64,000 nt of DNA, from contig MEHQ01000271.1 of assembly GCA_008828725.1 (NCBI GenBank), positions 1 to 64,000 on the forward strand, given 5' to 3'. Of this stretch, positions 47,001 through 54,855 are shown one piece after another. Source of the DNA: Saccharina japonica (lineage: Eukaryota; Sar; Phaeophyceae; Laminariales; Laminariaceae). The translations under genes were made by a program, and so were the position numbers. The notes under the pieces are model-generated. The model ran no database searches and was not told the DNA's origin. It saw only the letters and a program-made list of their open reading frames with translations. Within the stretch, counting starts at the first letter, position 1. Each line of letters starts with the position of its first letter.

Positions 47001-48211
47001 ATGCGGAGGCCTTCCACAACGTTAGGAGCTCATAATCTCGGGCTGAATATACGACTAGGACGACGTTGACCACTTGGTTTCAATCGCTAGCATACTGTTG
47101 GTAAGACCGACAGTACTGCTTAGGGCTGTTCGCCCGTCTGCTGCGCTTGGCGAACGTTTCATGTTTTTGTTTGTTTCGATCCCATAATTTAAACAATTAT
47201 ATATATAATAAAAGCATATATGCACCGGGCACATTTGACAGCTTTAATGGGCATACGGAAGTTTACGTATGTTACAAAGGAAGCACGTGCACTTTGATTG
47301 CACCGCTACACATGATGTGCCCTCTCTGTCCCCCATTTAGAGCAGTCGTTGGGACCGACATCGCTCCGTTCTTCAGTTAGGAAGTACCCGTGAGCGGGGC
47401 CGCCAGAAATGGTATACGACCATCACCGGACTTGGTGTCACTGATCCCGCGACAAGCAATGGAAGGCCATGCGCACTTCCCGCATCTGACGGCAACCAGC
47501 TGGTTCATACAATGACCAAACACCAACTCATATGTTGCTGTTCTTCCCCGCCTCCCCCTACCGCGACGAGCTTCCTGCATGGAATCAATGCATCAAAAAT
47601 TCTTACTACGCGCATCCAGCGCCGGACGATCCCTCCAAAATAGCATACGTAAATGTCGAACACGTATCGTGCCGAGAGCATCCGATAAAGCGTTTAAAAC
47701 CGCATTGCCTGGAATGCAGTTGGACGTACACGGCCTTCTTGCAGTAGCTTCCTTATGGAACTAACACTGCGTCACTTTACCTCGGCAGCGAACACTAAGA
47801 CGTAACAACACTTACGAAATGGGTGATTTACAAGTGTTGACTCGTGGGTGACGATTTATGCGGGGACGGGTGTTGTCGATCACAGCCGCGATCGATCGTC
47901 CTCCATTACTTTCCATCTATTTTGTTTTGCGCATTTGTTTCCATGTCCTTACTGGATCCGTGAGGCCACTCAACGCCCAAAGGAAACAATTGCCATGCTG
48001 CCGTTCTTCGTTTACTTTTTCTCACATATTACTACGACGACGTTACTTTCCTTCAATAATATATTACCAGATGCTGTAGCAGTCACCTGCACCTCATCTC
48101 AAGCACAGCACAAGGGGTGCTTTTTCTCACCTCCATCGAGGTCAGCCGAGTTGTGTGTGAACGTGGCAAAACCGTCGATAACCAAGTCCAAGTTCGACCC
48201 GTAAATGGCAC
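13045..48211 (-). CDS. Large beta-helix, Cys-rich, multi-membrane-segment surface protein (5' partial)
   Basis: Join, in coding order: 48211-48131, 27838-27761, 26544-26248, 16199-15989, 15615-15353, 15060-14759, 14052-13045. All splice sites are GT/AG and all phases fit, giving 2240 nt, that is 745 codons plus TAA. The order is: beta-helix rungs with GGA(I/V) turns, a Cys module (VCSRCS, then IANLTIQKGYFRTSN, CYQKRACHGG, YCTSGYTGPYCAVC), a first membrane segment, the WQIISQ linker, and about seven further membrane segments with RYYYEVVECGRRIALT. I know this layout from large beta-helix/PMP-like families of brown algae and other stramenopiles. Function is not established; a cell-surface sensing or adhesion role is inference. 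The join of the 48-kb exon across 20.3 kb is supported only by phase, strand and fold; it could belong to a neighbouring paralogue. Confidence 0.75.
14759..15060 (-). CDS. Exon: Cys-rich junction, first membrane segment, WQII linker
   Basis: The acceptor GCTTCAG|AT completes the Tyr codon T|AT to give GPY-CAVC. The exon encodes CAVCVKDFAPGIAYSCRECS, a hydrophobic SAVGLAVAVGLAVLLLAGLL segment, a charged stretch, and KITVTVWQIISQ with donor CAG|GTACAG. Confidence 0.92.
15353..15615 (-). CDS. Exon: Cys-rich module
   Basis: Encodes LDEVCSRCSTDISIRQEVRI, then PPVGATAPVPGTTIANLTIQ, KGYFRTSNESHDIRQCYQKR and ACHGGTDTDKYCTSGYTGP, ending in T|GTGAGA. The start at 15615 (GCCAG|C) was chosen because the previous exon ends in phase 2; alternative acceptors at 15629 and 15620 give the wrong phase. 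Confidence 0.88.
15989..16199 (-). CDS. Exon: last beta-helix rungs
   Basis: The acceptor TTTGACAG|GG joins G|GG to make FAG-TSGGAIF. The exon encodes TSGGAIFHTGSMRLLNTSFV, ANKAGTEGPAVMSVGILEEL and SNVSFTGNMHFCRVREYGF. It ends AACAA|GTACAT in phase 2. The rung pattern (GGAI, F-x-x-N) is typical of right-handed beta-helices. Confidence 0.88.
17882..18837. mobile_element. PIF/Harbinger-like non-autonomous DNA transposon, copy 1
   Basis: Terminal inverted repeats of about 45 bp: the left end begins GACCGTGTCTTATGGG and contains TTCATAAATGAACCC; the right end, reverse-complemented, begins GGCCGTTTCTTATGGGG and contains TTCATAAATGGACCCC. It is flanked by TAA on both sides (17879-17881, 18838-18840), the TWA duplication of PIF/Harbinger. 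No transposase frame is present. Copy 2 at 43513-45681 shares both ends and the interior in inverted orientation. Confidence 0.7.
19063..19560 (+). repeat. Repeat with two copies of a hairpin-bearing segment
   Basis: A segment of about 85-95 bp beginning CTAATGTATTCTGTCTCC and containing CATTTAAAGTAAGTATTGG and GAGGCCTCCTGCGCCGGC occurs at 19074-19163 and again at 19455-19530, with a middle part (19306-19455) that recurs almost unchanged at 22834-22996. A diverged copy lies at 43836-44030. The first copy can fold GAGGCC..GGCCTC and GCTGAGT..ACTCAGC. Family not identified. Confidence 0.6.
19230..19285. repeat. A-rich (AAAT/AAAC)n tract
   Basis: A simple tract of AAATA and AAACA units following CTGGGTAC; it may be the 3' tail of a retroposon. 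Confidence 0.5.
20275..20360. repeat. (CAAA)n microsatellite
   Basis: Near-perfect CAAA/CTAA tetranucleotide units over about 80 bp. Confidence 0.9.
20560..21280. repeat. Tandem array, about 85-bp unit
   Basis: About eight diverged units containing GACGAGAGAGGCAATTAGCC, AAGATAGAGAGCGGGCACAG, CCGTACCAGACACCGTGGCA and TCGTACAACTCAACTATCA. GACGAGAGAG starts at about 20612, 20701, 20790, 20880, 20964, 21043 and 21212. Confidence 0.85.
22834..22996 (+). repeat. Second copy of the 19306-19455 repeat
   Basis: Near-identical to 19306-19455: TCAAGAATTTCGYGACC, CTCACGAGGTTTCGGGAGCG, AGAACTGAMCTCTCTGGGAT, GAATCCGTGGTTCCATTATT, ending GATCGCCATTTTACT. The high identity implies a recent copy. Confidence 0.8.
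23440..24750. repeat. Palindrome-rich degenerate repeat (CCCRTGG / CCACGGGAA words)
   Basis: Dozens of short self-complementary words (CCCATGG, CCGTGGGAAAC, CCACGGGAAA, CCGCGGCAGCCACGG) at intervals of about 15-30 bp. Long overlapping open frames on both strands (e.g. 24483-24971 plus, 24551-25012 minus) follow from the stop-poor composition and are not called as genes. Confidence 0.6.
25955..26235 (+). repeat. Dispersed repeat family E1, copy 3
   Basis: Matches 450-745: GTAGAGGTGTTGGCACC, GAGGGTGGTCCC, TGTTCGGAGGTAAATA, CCCGACGAACAAAACCATG, CCCCCGTCATCATAAATAG, AGCCAAAAAGTG, CTCTATCGTATGATACCACG. Its end lies within about 15 bp of the splice donor of the minus-strand exon 26248-26544. Confidence 0.55.
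26248..26544 (-). CDS. Exon: three beta-helix rungs
   Basis: The acceptor CGAATCAG|GT and donor TTTGCAG|GTAAGA make it phase 1-1. It encodes NNSAGGLGGAIFLQECDQVQ, VSDVLFESNQASLGGAVYIL, FTDCVLEGNTAADGGAVYLY and FAASVFRNNFAG. Three GGA(I/V) turns are spaced about 25-30 residues apart. Confidence 0.93.
26545..27760 (-). other. 1.2-kb intron of the beta-helix gene
   Basis: Between two phase-1 beta-helix exons. No repeat family or further exon is recognised. Confidence 0.6.
27761..27838 (-). CDS. Exon: single beta-helix rung (78 nt)
   Basis: The acceptor ACTCGCAG|GT and donor GATGAAG|GTAAGA bracket a phase 1-1 exon of 78 nt encoding GAIWARSINVTVIGGKIGRG and then GLSGDE. Joined to the next exon it reads GDEG-GYYSSNWSVGF with no stop. 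Confidence 0.85.
28330..29600 (+). repeat. Dispersed repeat family R-A, copy 1
   Basis: Diverged but collinear with 49.76-50.90 kb and 57.7-59.1 kb: GGATACGTTCATATGTCG..GCGAACTGTCCGCAACAA.., CATGCCTTGAGCACTCGGTG, TCAGTAAAGCAGACACTC, GGCCGGCCGCATTGGGTGAT, and AGGTGTAGCTGGAATTTGAC near the end. Same orientation as the other copies. Class unknown. Confidence 0.6.
29648..29676 (+). repeat. GGC/AGC-rich trinucleotide tract
   Basis: A run of AGC and GGC triplets, stop-free on both strands; shared frames here are not evidence of a gene. Confidence 0.6.
30120..30335 (+). mobile_element. Possible retroposon (LINE/SINE) 3' end
   Basis: A GC-rich segment with CCGGGCCCCTTCGGGGGTC ends in ACAAATAAATAAATAAAATA, like the tails of some non-LTR elements. 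No tRNA-like head or reverse transcriptase is seen, so this is weak. Confidence 0.25.
33500..36150. repeat. Long diverged inverted repeat (arms about 0.45 kb)
   Basis: The left arm, about 33590-34010, matches the reverse complement of about 35590-36060. Shared words include CGACCGATCCCAT, GGATCGTCAACGTCGTGACC versus GTGATCGTACCTGTCA, GTAAGAACTTACACGAGTGG, and GGCGTATTGCGC versus CAGCGTATTGAACC. The arms flank about 1.6 kb of unrecognised DNA. It could be two inverted copies of one repeat or a foldback-type element; no clear target duplication was found. Confidence 0.5.
36556..36580 (+). repeat. (TCTG)n microsatellite at the Helitron 5' end
   Basis: Six TCTG/TGTC tetranucleotide units immediately inside the proposed 5' terminus. 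Confidence 0.85.
36780..40180. repeat. Tandem array of about 215-bp units in the Helitron interior (interrupted)
   Basis: GGTGTGGAAACCCC marks units at about 37121, 38434, 38649, 38874, 39090, 39314, 39740 and 39953 (spacing 213-225, one double interval with a deleted marker near 39528). Two unit types alternate: CTGGCTGATTGCTGATTT and TTCCTGGCCCTCATAGAG types, a dimeric period of about 430-440 bp. Each unit carries a GTTGCCCC-TC-GGGGCAAC hairpin and a CCGGGGATG..CATCCCCGG hairpin. The array is split by the hAT-like insertion at 37150-38227. Confidence 0.88.
37150..38227. mobile_element. hAT-like non-autonomous DNA transposon nested in the Helitron
   Basis: The inverted ends TAGAGTTGTGACCCGGC (37150) and its partner TAGAGTTGTAACCCGGC (reverse complement of 38211-38227) differ by one base. 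They are flanked by a perfect 8-bp duplication CACTAGCT at 37142-37149 and 38228-38235. An 8-bp duplication and a TAGNG start are hAT features, as are the subterminal GGCCCGG/CCCGGGTA clusters. There is no transposase. A second right-end-like block at about 37653-37805 suggests an internal duplication of the right terminus. Confidence 0.8.
40281..43512. other. Unassigned intronic DNA with GGTGCGG clusters
   Basis: No exon is recognised. GC-rich words in both orientations occur at 41727-41768 (ACGGTGCGGTGCGGTCCGG), 41818-41840 (CGCACCGCACCACACCGTAC), 41980-41992 and 42097-42115, perhaps the subterminal repeats of a decayed DNA transposon. A segment at 42600-42860 resembles the reverse complement of 44090-44340. 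Confidence 0.35.
43513..45681. mobile_element. PIF/Harbinger-like non-autonomous DNA transposon, copy 2
   Basis: The left end is GGCCGTTTCTTATGGAG with AATAAATGGACCCC; the right end, reverse-complemented, is GGCTTTTTCATATAGAG with TTCATAAAGGGATCCC. It is flanked by TTA on both sides (43510-43512, 45682-45684). Subterminal parts match copy 1 in inverted orientation. The extra ~1.2 kb (about 43.8-45.0 kb) contains a copy of the 19-kb hairpin repeat and other repeat fragments, probably later insertions. Confidence 0.65.
43836..44030 (+). repeat. Diverged copy of the hairpin-bearing repeat
   Basis: GATCATTTAAAGTGAGTATTGG, GAGGCCTCTTG, CAGGGGGGGGCTC, GCTGAGTGCATACTCAGC and GCTGGGTGGGTGGGATGGTC occur in the same order as at 19092-19310. 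It lies inside Harbinger-like copy 2. Confidence 0.6.
46860..47375 (+). repeat. Duplicated segment, copy 1
   Basis: Collinear with 63490-63990: GGTTGGAATTGGCC, ATCGCTAGCATACTGTTG, GGGCTGTTCGCCCGTCTGCT, GAACGTTTCATGTTTTTGTT, GCTACACATGATGTGCCCTC, TCTGTCCCCCATTTAGAGCA. No reading frame is conserved between the two copies, so it is not called coding. Confidence 0.65.
48131..48211 (-). CDS. Exon: single beta-helix rung (81 nt), most upstream found
   Basis: The acceptor TACATGCAG|GT and donor GATGGAG|GTGAGA bracket a phase 1-1 exon encoding GAIYGSNLDLVIDGFATFTH and then NSADLDG. It has the same design and phase as the 78-nt exon at 27761. Membership in the same gene is inferred across a 20.3-kb intron. 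Confidence 0.75.
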
Positions 48212-48889
48212 CTGCATGTACAATAAAGGGAAACAATGGGTAAACATATTTGTGTTTAAATTACTATGATCACGACGTCGGCAGTAAACAGCCGGGCTCC
48301 CAAGGACATGGAACCCCTTAATGGGCCAATTTAAGAGACAATGAGATTCCGTTGGATCAACAGCATTGGTAAGGACTCAAAGCCACGACATGTCTAAAAA
48401 TAGAAAAACCGAGCACTGCATCTTGCATATCAATTCGTGTAACGACCGCTACGTATAAACAAAGTAGATACCACGCGCAATTTGTTATAAGTGGTATCTG
48501 CATGCATGGCGAGTAACATATTATATACCCGTCGCTTGACGATATCATGGTTCGGTTTGGGTGTTTGGTACAACCCTCTGCGGAACGGTAAATCTCGGTC
48601 CTTGTGCACTCCGGAGCATTAGGGCAGACAATATCACGGAACCCAGGTTTGACACGAGAGAGGATAAAGTTATTAAAGGTGGCGTACCAGGAATTTTATA
48701 ATAGTATTTAACGAACCTATGGTGGGAACGTGGGCCCTTCCTCGTGTACGACGAATCATTGATACTATCCCATATGGGGAATCCGGGGTAGATCCAAGGG
48801 AGACAAATACAGGTGAAATCAGGTAACGTAGAGGGGGAAACTAAGCCAGATAGTGGAAGTCGACCTATTCTTCTGACAGACAAACGCAG

Positions 48890-50900
48890 TGCGGACTGCA
48901 TCGTGCCTTAAGCAATTTAGTTAATCGTCGCATGAGTAGGGGCTTGACGCTTCCAAACGATTTGTTGATAGAAAACGATTAAGATTCCCCCACAGAACCT
49001 GAGGTCCAGTCCACATTGACTGGATGTTTTAACGATATTCAATATAGAGAGAGATTGAGATCGAGATAGAGGACGGACTGTTGCTACGGCAGGGGGGTCG
49101 CACTTTGAAGTCCTGTGGTTCCAACAATTGAGAGCCATACTCCACCTTATCGTACTTTTGGGCAGTCTAAAGTATTTAACCCTTCGGGTTTCGCGCTTTA
49201 GCAAGACCGTCATATCATATATACTCTTCTCGACTTATCCCACGGTAGGTAATACGTACGGGTTGCCGCGTTTGCCTTCTGAGGCAATATTTGTTATTCA
49301 TAGTATACTCCTCAAGTGAGCACCTTCCGTCTATACTACTATTCACAGCACCATCAGTTTACGTCTGTTTTTGGTTTCGAGGTGTTAATAGCGCATAGAA
49401 AGGTTGGTCGGGCTTCGCGAAACAAATTTCTTCGGAGTAAGGTTTGGGGTTATGACTTAGAAATTACTTAGTAATAGTATTGACAACCTCACGTGAGGAG
49501 CTCAGACAAAAATAAACCCCCTCTATAAGGAGACGTTGCTCTCTCTGCGACAGCAAAGCATTGTTGTGCGCCAAATTTTGAGCGAGACCCAGAGCCACTC
49601 GCCCCAGTGGCGTAAACGCGGCGATTCAATGTATGCCATTATAACCCCTTTACCGTAGCAGCAGTCGAAACATGTAATGGGAGGGATCCGAGTTGTGCAA
49701 TCGCAATTATCCACGTTTCGGCTCTCGAGCAAATGCATTGGAGTTGGTCAGAATCGCTCCAGACGTGCAAGTGTTTGAAAACCCGGTTTGGAAACAAGGT
49801 TCTCATCAGGGTTTATAATATTCCTTAACTCAAAAGTCCAACCTGCAACCGAAATATCACGAAGCCACAACGTTGGATACTTGTACGAAATATATCGGTT
49901 ACAACCCTCAATGGCGAGACCAGCAAACTGGCCGCAACACTACCGTTTCGGAGTCACGAACCGACAGGCATCAGACTACCGGTAGTATATCTTCGGAATC
50001 CATGACTGCAACATCTGGAACGTGAACAACGCCCACATAAAAATGCGACCCGACGCCAAGGGAACAGCATGGCTGAGAAAGATAAGAAACAATGTGTTTC
50101 CTCACCTTTTGGGTTACTTGCAAGAGACCAGTGTTGTGTGTTTAATAATATCACAGGCACAAACGCAACCGTTGGATTATAATCATCCCCTCTCTTGTCA
50201 ACTCACACGATATGCATGCCTTGAACACTGGGTGTAGTATACCTAATATACTGGAGAGTTCCCGCAAGAGGAAAGTATGCAACACTCAGTAAAGCAAACA
50301 CACAAACGCTGTGCACCCATATAGAAAGTCGAAAACAGAATGCCGAGAAAGGAGCGGACCGAAGGTAGGTTAGACAGGTCCCCGGAAATATTTAGCGCAT
50401 TCGTGGAATGGAGTGAAAACGCTAACACAGCCAGCAGGGTAACTCGTGCAAGGCGGAGTGGACTACAGTAGGGTGTCGGGTGCAGTCATTCGTGGTGTAA
50501 ACTACGGCAGCACGGATGACTGATTCACTGGTGCTGATGTGAACAATTCAAGTGGACGGAGCAGGGCGTTACAATATACTGTTAGGGCAAAGGGCTGATA
50601 TAAACTACTTCTTCGTTGCACGATTAGCCCCCTCAACGTATTATGAGTGGCACACGGGCCGGCCGCGATAGGTGTCATACAAACCAAGGCCACATCAGGG
50701 CGGTTTCGGAGAAGCGTTAGTAGGAACTTATGTCCTCAAAACTAACGCCGAAGGCAGTAATTGCTGCCTTTTCTTGAAAACAAGTGCAACATCGTACTTT
50801 AGCGAAGGTACAGTAGGAGTTTGACCTAATATACGGTACCGTTCTCGTCTCCACACCCATGGCGTATTCATCACCGAGGGGCTTAAATGCCCGGCACGCA
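48890..50900 (+). repeat. Dispersed repeat family R-A, copy 2
   Basis: Collinear with 56.93-58.87 kb at an offset of about 7.97-8.04 kb: TTTGTTGATAGAAAACGAT, TAGTATACTCCTCAAGTGAG, TTGCTCTCTCTGCGACA, GGCATCAGACTACC, TTGAACACTGGGTGTAG, GAAGGTAGGTTAGAC, GGCCGGCCGCG and CCCGGCACGCA. Diverged, with indels throughout. Confidence 0.7.
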
Positions 50901-51899
50901 TATTAGCTGGGTACGAACTGCGAACTGGCGACGCATGTGCTAATAATATATTTAAGTTGTACGTACTGTGCTGTGTACCATTAATACTACTGCTGTACCA
51001 CCTGTACACATGATACGCGAGACCTCGACGACATATGACAATACACGGTGGTTAACGATGGCGATGACAGAGAGGGGAACGTACGCGTACTGCTGTCTTC
51101 TCTAGGGCTGGCTGTGCAAACAGCAGTATAACACTCAAGGTACCAGATATCGAGCTGCAGCAGCAGCAGGAAAAACGGCAGGTAGGTGTACACACATACC
51201 ATGATACTACGATACAGCATACGTACTGCAGATTGAAAAATCACCACAAGGCAAAAAAAACGCTACCCGCCAGGTCCAGCGGCGACATGTGTACTAGGAA
51301 CACGATAGTGCTGGTATTCAGGAGTCGCGGGGCCGGTACCTGCCACGCTCGTTATCGGCGTAGGGTGGTCTTGCAACAAAATGACTCAAATTTTGCCAGC
51401 AGACTTCCTATCACCACCGAGCGAGCAGTCCAGGAAACAATACACGGGAAGGAGTACAAGACGAGCGATTCATGGAAGGACAGTCACAACCAGCTATGAT
51501 TATAATCATGTCAAACAACCAAGGTTCGGTGAAGTTTGTTCGCACTAATCAATCGTGAAAACGAACAATCAACCGGTTTTCCTTTCTATCGTCTTGGAAA
51601 TAGTTTACGTATACTTTAATCAGGTGGATCACGGTTTGTTTTTTACGGGGAGCGGGATTCCTCGCCGAGCTTACCGAGCAGACCCACGAGACTTCCCAGG
51701 GAGCGAGGGGTGACATGTGCTAGGACCCCGCCGCGAGCGCGCGGTTGTGGCTTGCTTTAGGCCAGATGTTCGCCGGGCGGCGAAAAGCGGTAAACAAACC
51801 ACGGTAAAAAAAACACCGTAAACCAAACACGGTAAACAAAACACGGTCAAAAACATATAGAGGTATTTTAGAGCCAAAACAGAAACTAAACCCCACAGA

Positions 51900-52300
51900 T
51901 TCGTAATGTTTACGTTGGTGGTATCTGTATGATCTACATCGTGCCCACTTGTTCGCCTTAGTGGGGTCTGTATGATCTGCATGATCTGCATATGCATCCC
52001 GATTGTGATCTGTAGAGTCTGCGGGATCCAGATCATGTTTGACCGATGTGATCTGTATTATATAGATCTTAGAAGTTTGGCTGGATAAAATCAGTATGGT
52101 CTAGACTATTCATACATGTTTTCTTGAGTGGGATCTGTATGGTCTAGATCCTTCACGTATATTTTCTTCGGTGATATGTGTATGATCTGTATGGCATGCG
52201 CATGTTTACCTGGGCGGGATCTGTGTGATCTGCATGATCTGCACATGTTTCGCCGGGTAGGATCTGTATGACCTACAGTAGATATTATGCACAACTTTTA
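51900..52300 (-). repeat. GGGATCTGTATGATCTGCATG array
   Basis: Degenerate tandem units built on GATCTGTATGATCTGCATG and CATGTTTCGCCGGGTGGGAT variants, about 60-70 bp apart. On the minus strand it resembles the (GATCATACA) arrays of the acyltransferase introns. Confidence 0.65.
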
Positions 52301-52439
52301 CATGTCGGCCAAATCATGTATCGATGATGTACAGTAGATAATGACCTGTCTGAGTTGTGCACTAGTCCATTACCGGGATTCGTAGGCTGGGCGTTCGCGT
52401 TTGTAGGTGTGTAAATGTGTGCATGTGTTTGCTCGTGCC

Positions 52440-52600
52440 CGCAACGATAAATGTTCGGAGTTACGAAACGACAGACACTGAGACATGCGGGTCTTCCAGA
52501 ATTCATGACTGTTAGATCCAGAGCGTGGACCTCGCCCATATTCAGAATTACTGCGAGGTTAACCTTTCACCGTCGATACTGGGTATAGAGCCCCGGAAGA
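52440..52600 (+). repeat. Dispersed repeat family R-A, fragment
   Basis: GTTCGGAGTTACGAAACGAC, GAGACATGCGGGTCTTCC, ATTCATGACTGTTAGATCC and CGCCCATATTCAGAATTA match 49935-50055 and the equivalent part of the 57.9-58.0 kb copy. Confidence 0.55.
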
Positions 52601-54216
52601 AACCGGGGGCGCGAGCCACACGAAACCCTAGACTATCAACATATGAGGATGCAGATATGACTGCAGAGAGTGCGGGACATACCGCCATTACCTCATACTG
52701 GTATATGCAGTCCGTTTGCGTTCTTACGCGAAGGCATCAGCATGGCAAAATTGTTGTACATATAATTTATGAGACTGTCTGAGCTCCTTGCATGGGGAGC
52801 TTAATATATGAACTGGTACATGTATACAAGGTTCCCCTTCGGGATGTTTGGTCACTTGAAATCCCGGGGGTGTCGCAAGGTGAAAATAGATCGCACATGC
52901 TTCATAGTTTAATTTTTGGAGCAAATCTGTGGCATAGACTGTAAACGTAAGAGCGACGGCCATTCCTAACGAAACAACTGTCACGAGATGATATCGTATC
53001 TGAGGTACAGTGGGCTCCCGGTGTTAAGAAACATCAGTTTGGTGTCCAGGCTCAACGACTTGTTTTGTTTCTGAAGTCGATCTAACTATTTTTTGTAGGA
53101 TTTAAAGTCGATCCCACAGTGGTACTGTAGTTATCACGGCTGTTCTGCGCTGTACAGCTGAGTATACAGAAGATAGTTATGACAGAGCTGTTGCCCGACG
53201 AGTCCTGCCCCGGTCCAGAAAAGAGTATTCACTCGTACGTAATACCTTTTGGGCGGGTACCCTGGTACGTGTTTAGCAGCCGAGTACTCGTCTAAGGGTG
53301 CCCGTCGAACATCTGGATACCCGGGTGCCCTGAGCCCAAATTCTCGGCGAGTATGAAGTGTTATCCATACCCGTGACGGGTATTAGCGGTTTTGTTGTTT
53401 TTAATCGCTGCTGTAAAGCGCGGGTGATATTAAAAGCAGTGGAGGAGGTTTTGCTGGAATCGCATACATCAAACACACACGCATACACAATGAAAGACAG
53501 AACACACCAAAGCAGTACTCGTTGTTCGTAGCTGTCACAACTAGATCTGCTGGATTCCTCCTGCTACTAGTAGCTGTTTACTACGGGTCCGGCGCACGCA
53601 TGCAGGACACAACAACAGCCGCCACAAAGGCAACACTCTGAACAGCGGCCACTCCGTGTTCTGCAGCTTCTTCTGCTGCACGGCTGTGCTGTTCGATAAG
53701 CGGCGCCTTGGCTGCTCTGTAGTTTGTAGTCAAGACTAGAGACATGTACCCAGCAGTAGTGCTACTGTACCAAAATACTCGTATTCGTACGTATGTAGAT
53801 CGGCCTATCGTTCGTACTCGTAGATCTGTGTATGTGTACTTTACGTAGATTCCAAAATATTGGAACCAAATGACAAATTTGCATAAATGCGCCTGTAAAT
53901 TTTCAAGCGTCTCCTACAACTGCTACTACTGCTGTACGCAGCTCAGACACAGCAGACGCATGCAACATGGTATCAACTACTGCTGCACGACGCTTGATGT
54001 GTGCCTCGTTCGATGTCGGCGTGGTGATTGTTTTCTCGTGCGTGGTGCGTGTTTTGTCTGTTCCGTTTATACGGTGGGTCAAAAACAAACCATCAATGTT
54101 CATACGGATGAAAAAACAGTCGTACGACAGGTTGTTTACAGTAGTTGCGAGGCGGTGTCTAGTCGGAGCGTCTCCCCTGAGTCATTTGCCAGAATTCGCG
54201 ACTTTGAAGGCCTAAA

Positions 54217-54285
54217 TCACGCCCCACGGGCCTCGGCCGGGACCCGCACTTGCGCCGTGGCGTACACGCGGCCCCCCTGCGTGCC
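54217..54285 (-). other. GC-rich island, possible orphan terminal exon
   Basis: Downstream of a good acceptor (TTTCTCGCGCTCTCGGCTGCAG) an open frame encodes GTQGGRVYATAQVRVPAEAR, then GA and TGA, with GC-rich third positions like the real exons here. The plus strand is also open across 54198-54330. No partner exon or family match is recognised. Confidence 0.25.
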
Positions 54286-54659
54286 CTGCAGCCGAGAGCG
54301 CGAGAAACGACCCGCGGCCGGAGGTAAAAAGTGAAATTGTTCCGGGAAAATGTCCATTTGGTACCTATACATATATAATCCGCCAGGTGGCTTCAAAGCT
54401 TGTTCGGTCAACCCGACTAAAATGTATACCTGGTATGCGCTACGTAGCCCGAACACACAATGCCATACACTCGTCAAACTGTCACAATGAACGATGGTGT
54501 ATTGCTGACTTGAGAGGCTCAATCTTTCCCAGTGACAACATTGCCTCAGAAGGCAAAGCGTTTAACTTCGAATGTGGGATGAGTCCACCTCGGCCGTTGC
54601 CCTCGTTGCGAAACACGAATTTTAGTCTATCCACACCACCAACACAAAACAATTGAGAC

Positions 54660-54855
54660 CACACGATTTACGCTCTCCTATGTCGACTCGAACGACGTTG
54701 ACACCTTAAACACTGGGTATCCTACCATATTATACGAACGCACAGTCGGATTCCCGCACATGGTAAATATTCAACACTCAGCAACGAAGGCAATCAGACG
54801 CGGCGCATTCGTTTGGAAAGTTAACAACTGCAAAGCCGGCCGACGGTGTGGCGCA
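54660..54855 (+). repeat. Dispersed repeat family R-A, fragment
   Basis: CCTTAAACACTGGGTATCC, CACAGTCGGATTCCCGCAC, AAATATTCAACACTCAGCAA and CATTCGTTTGGAAAGTTAAC align with 50200-50340 and 28870-29010. Confidence 0.5.

Larger units (their letters stand above)
27839..48130 (-). other. Inferred 20.3-kb intron of the beta-helix gene
   Basis: No further beta-helix rung was found on the minus strand. Contents: R-A repeat copy 28.33-29.60 kb; possible retroposon tail 30.12-30.34 kb; 30.35-33.5 kb nothing recognised; long inverted repeat 33.5-36.15 kb; Helitron 36533-40280 with nested hAT; 40.3-41.7 kb nothing recognised; GGTGCGG clusters 41.73-42.12 kb; Harbinger-like copy 43513-45681; 45.7-46.85 kb nothing recognised; duplicated segment 46.86-47.37 kb. 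Confidence 0.5.

Noticed and set aside
53870-54334. 154-codon plus-strand frame
   Set aside because: Mostly Cys-rich translation of CTGCTG-rich and unremarkable DNA; only the GC-rich 3' end looks coding, and that is equally good on the minus strand.
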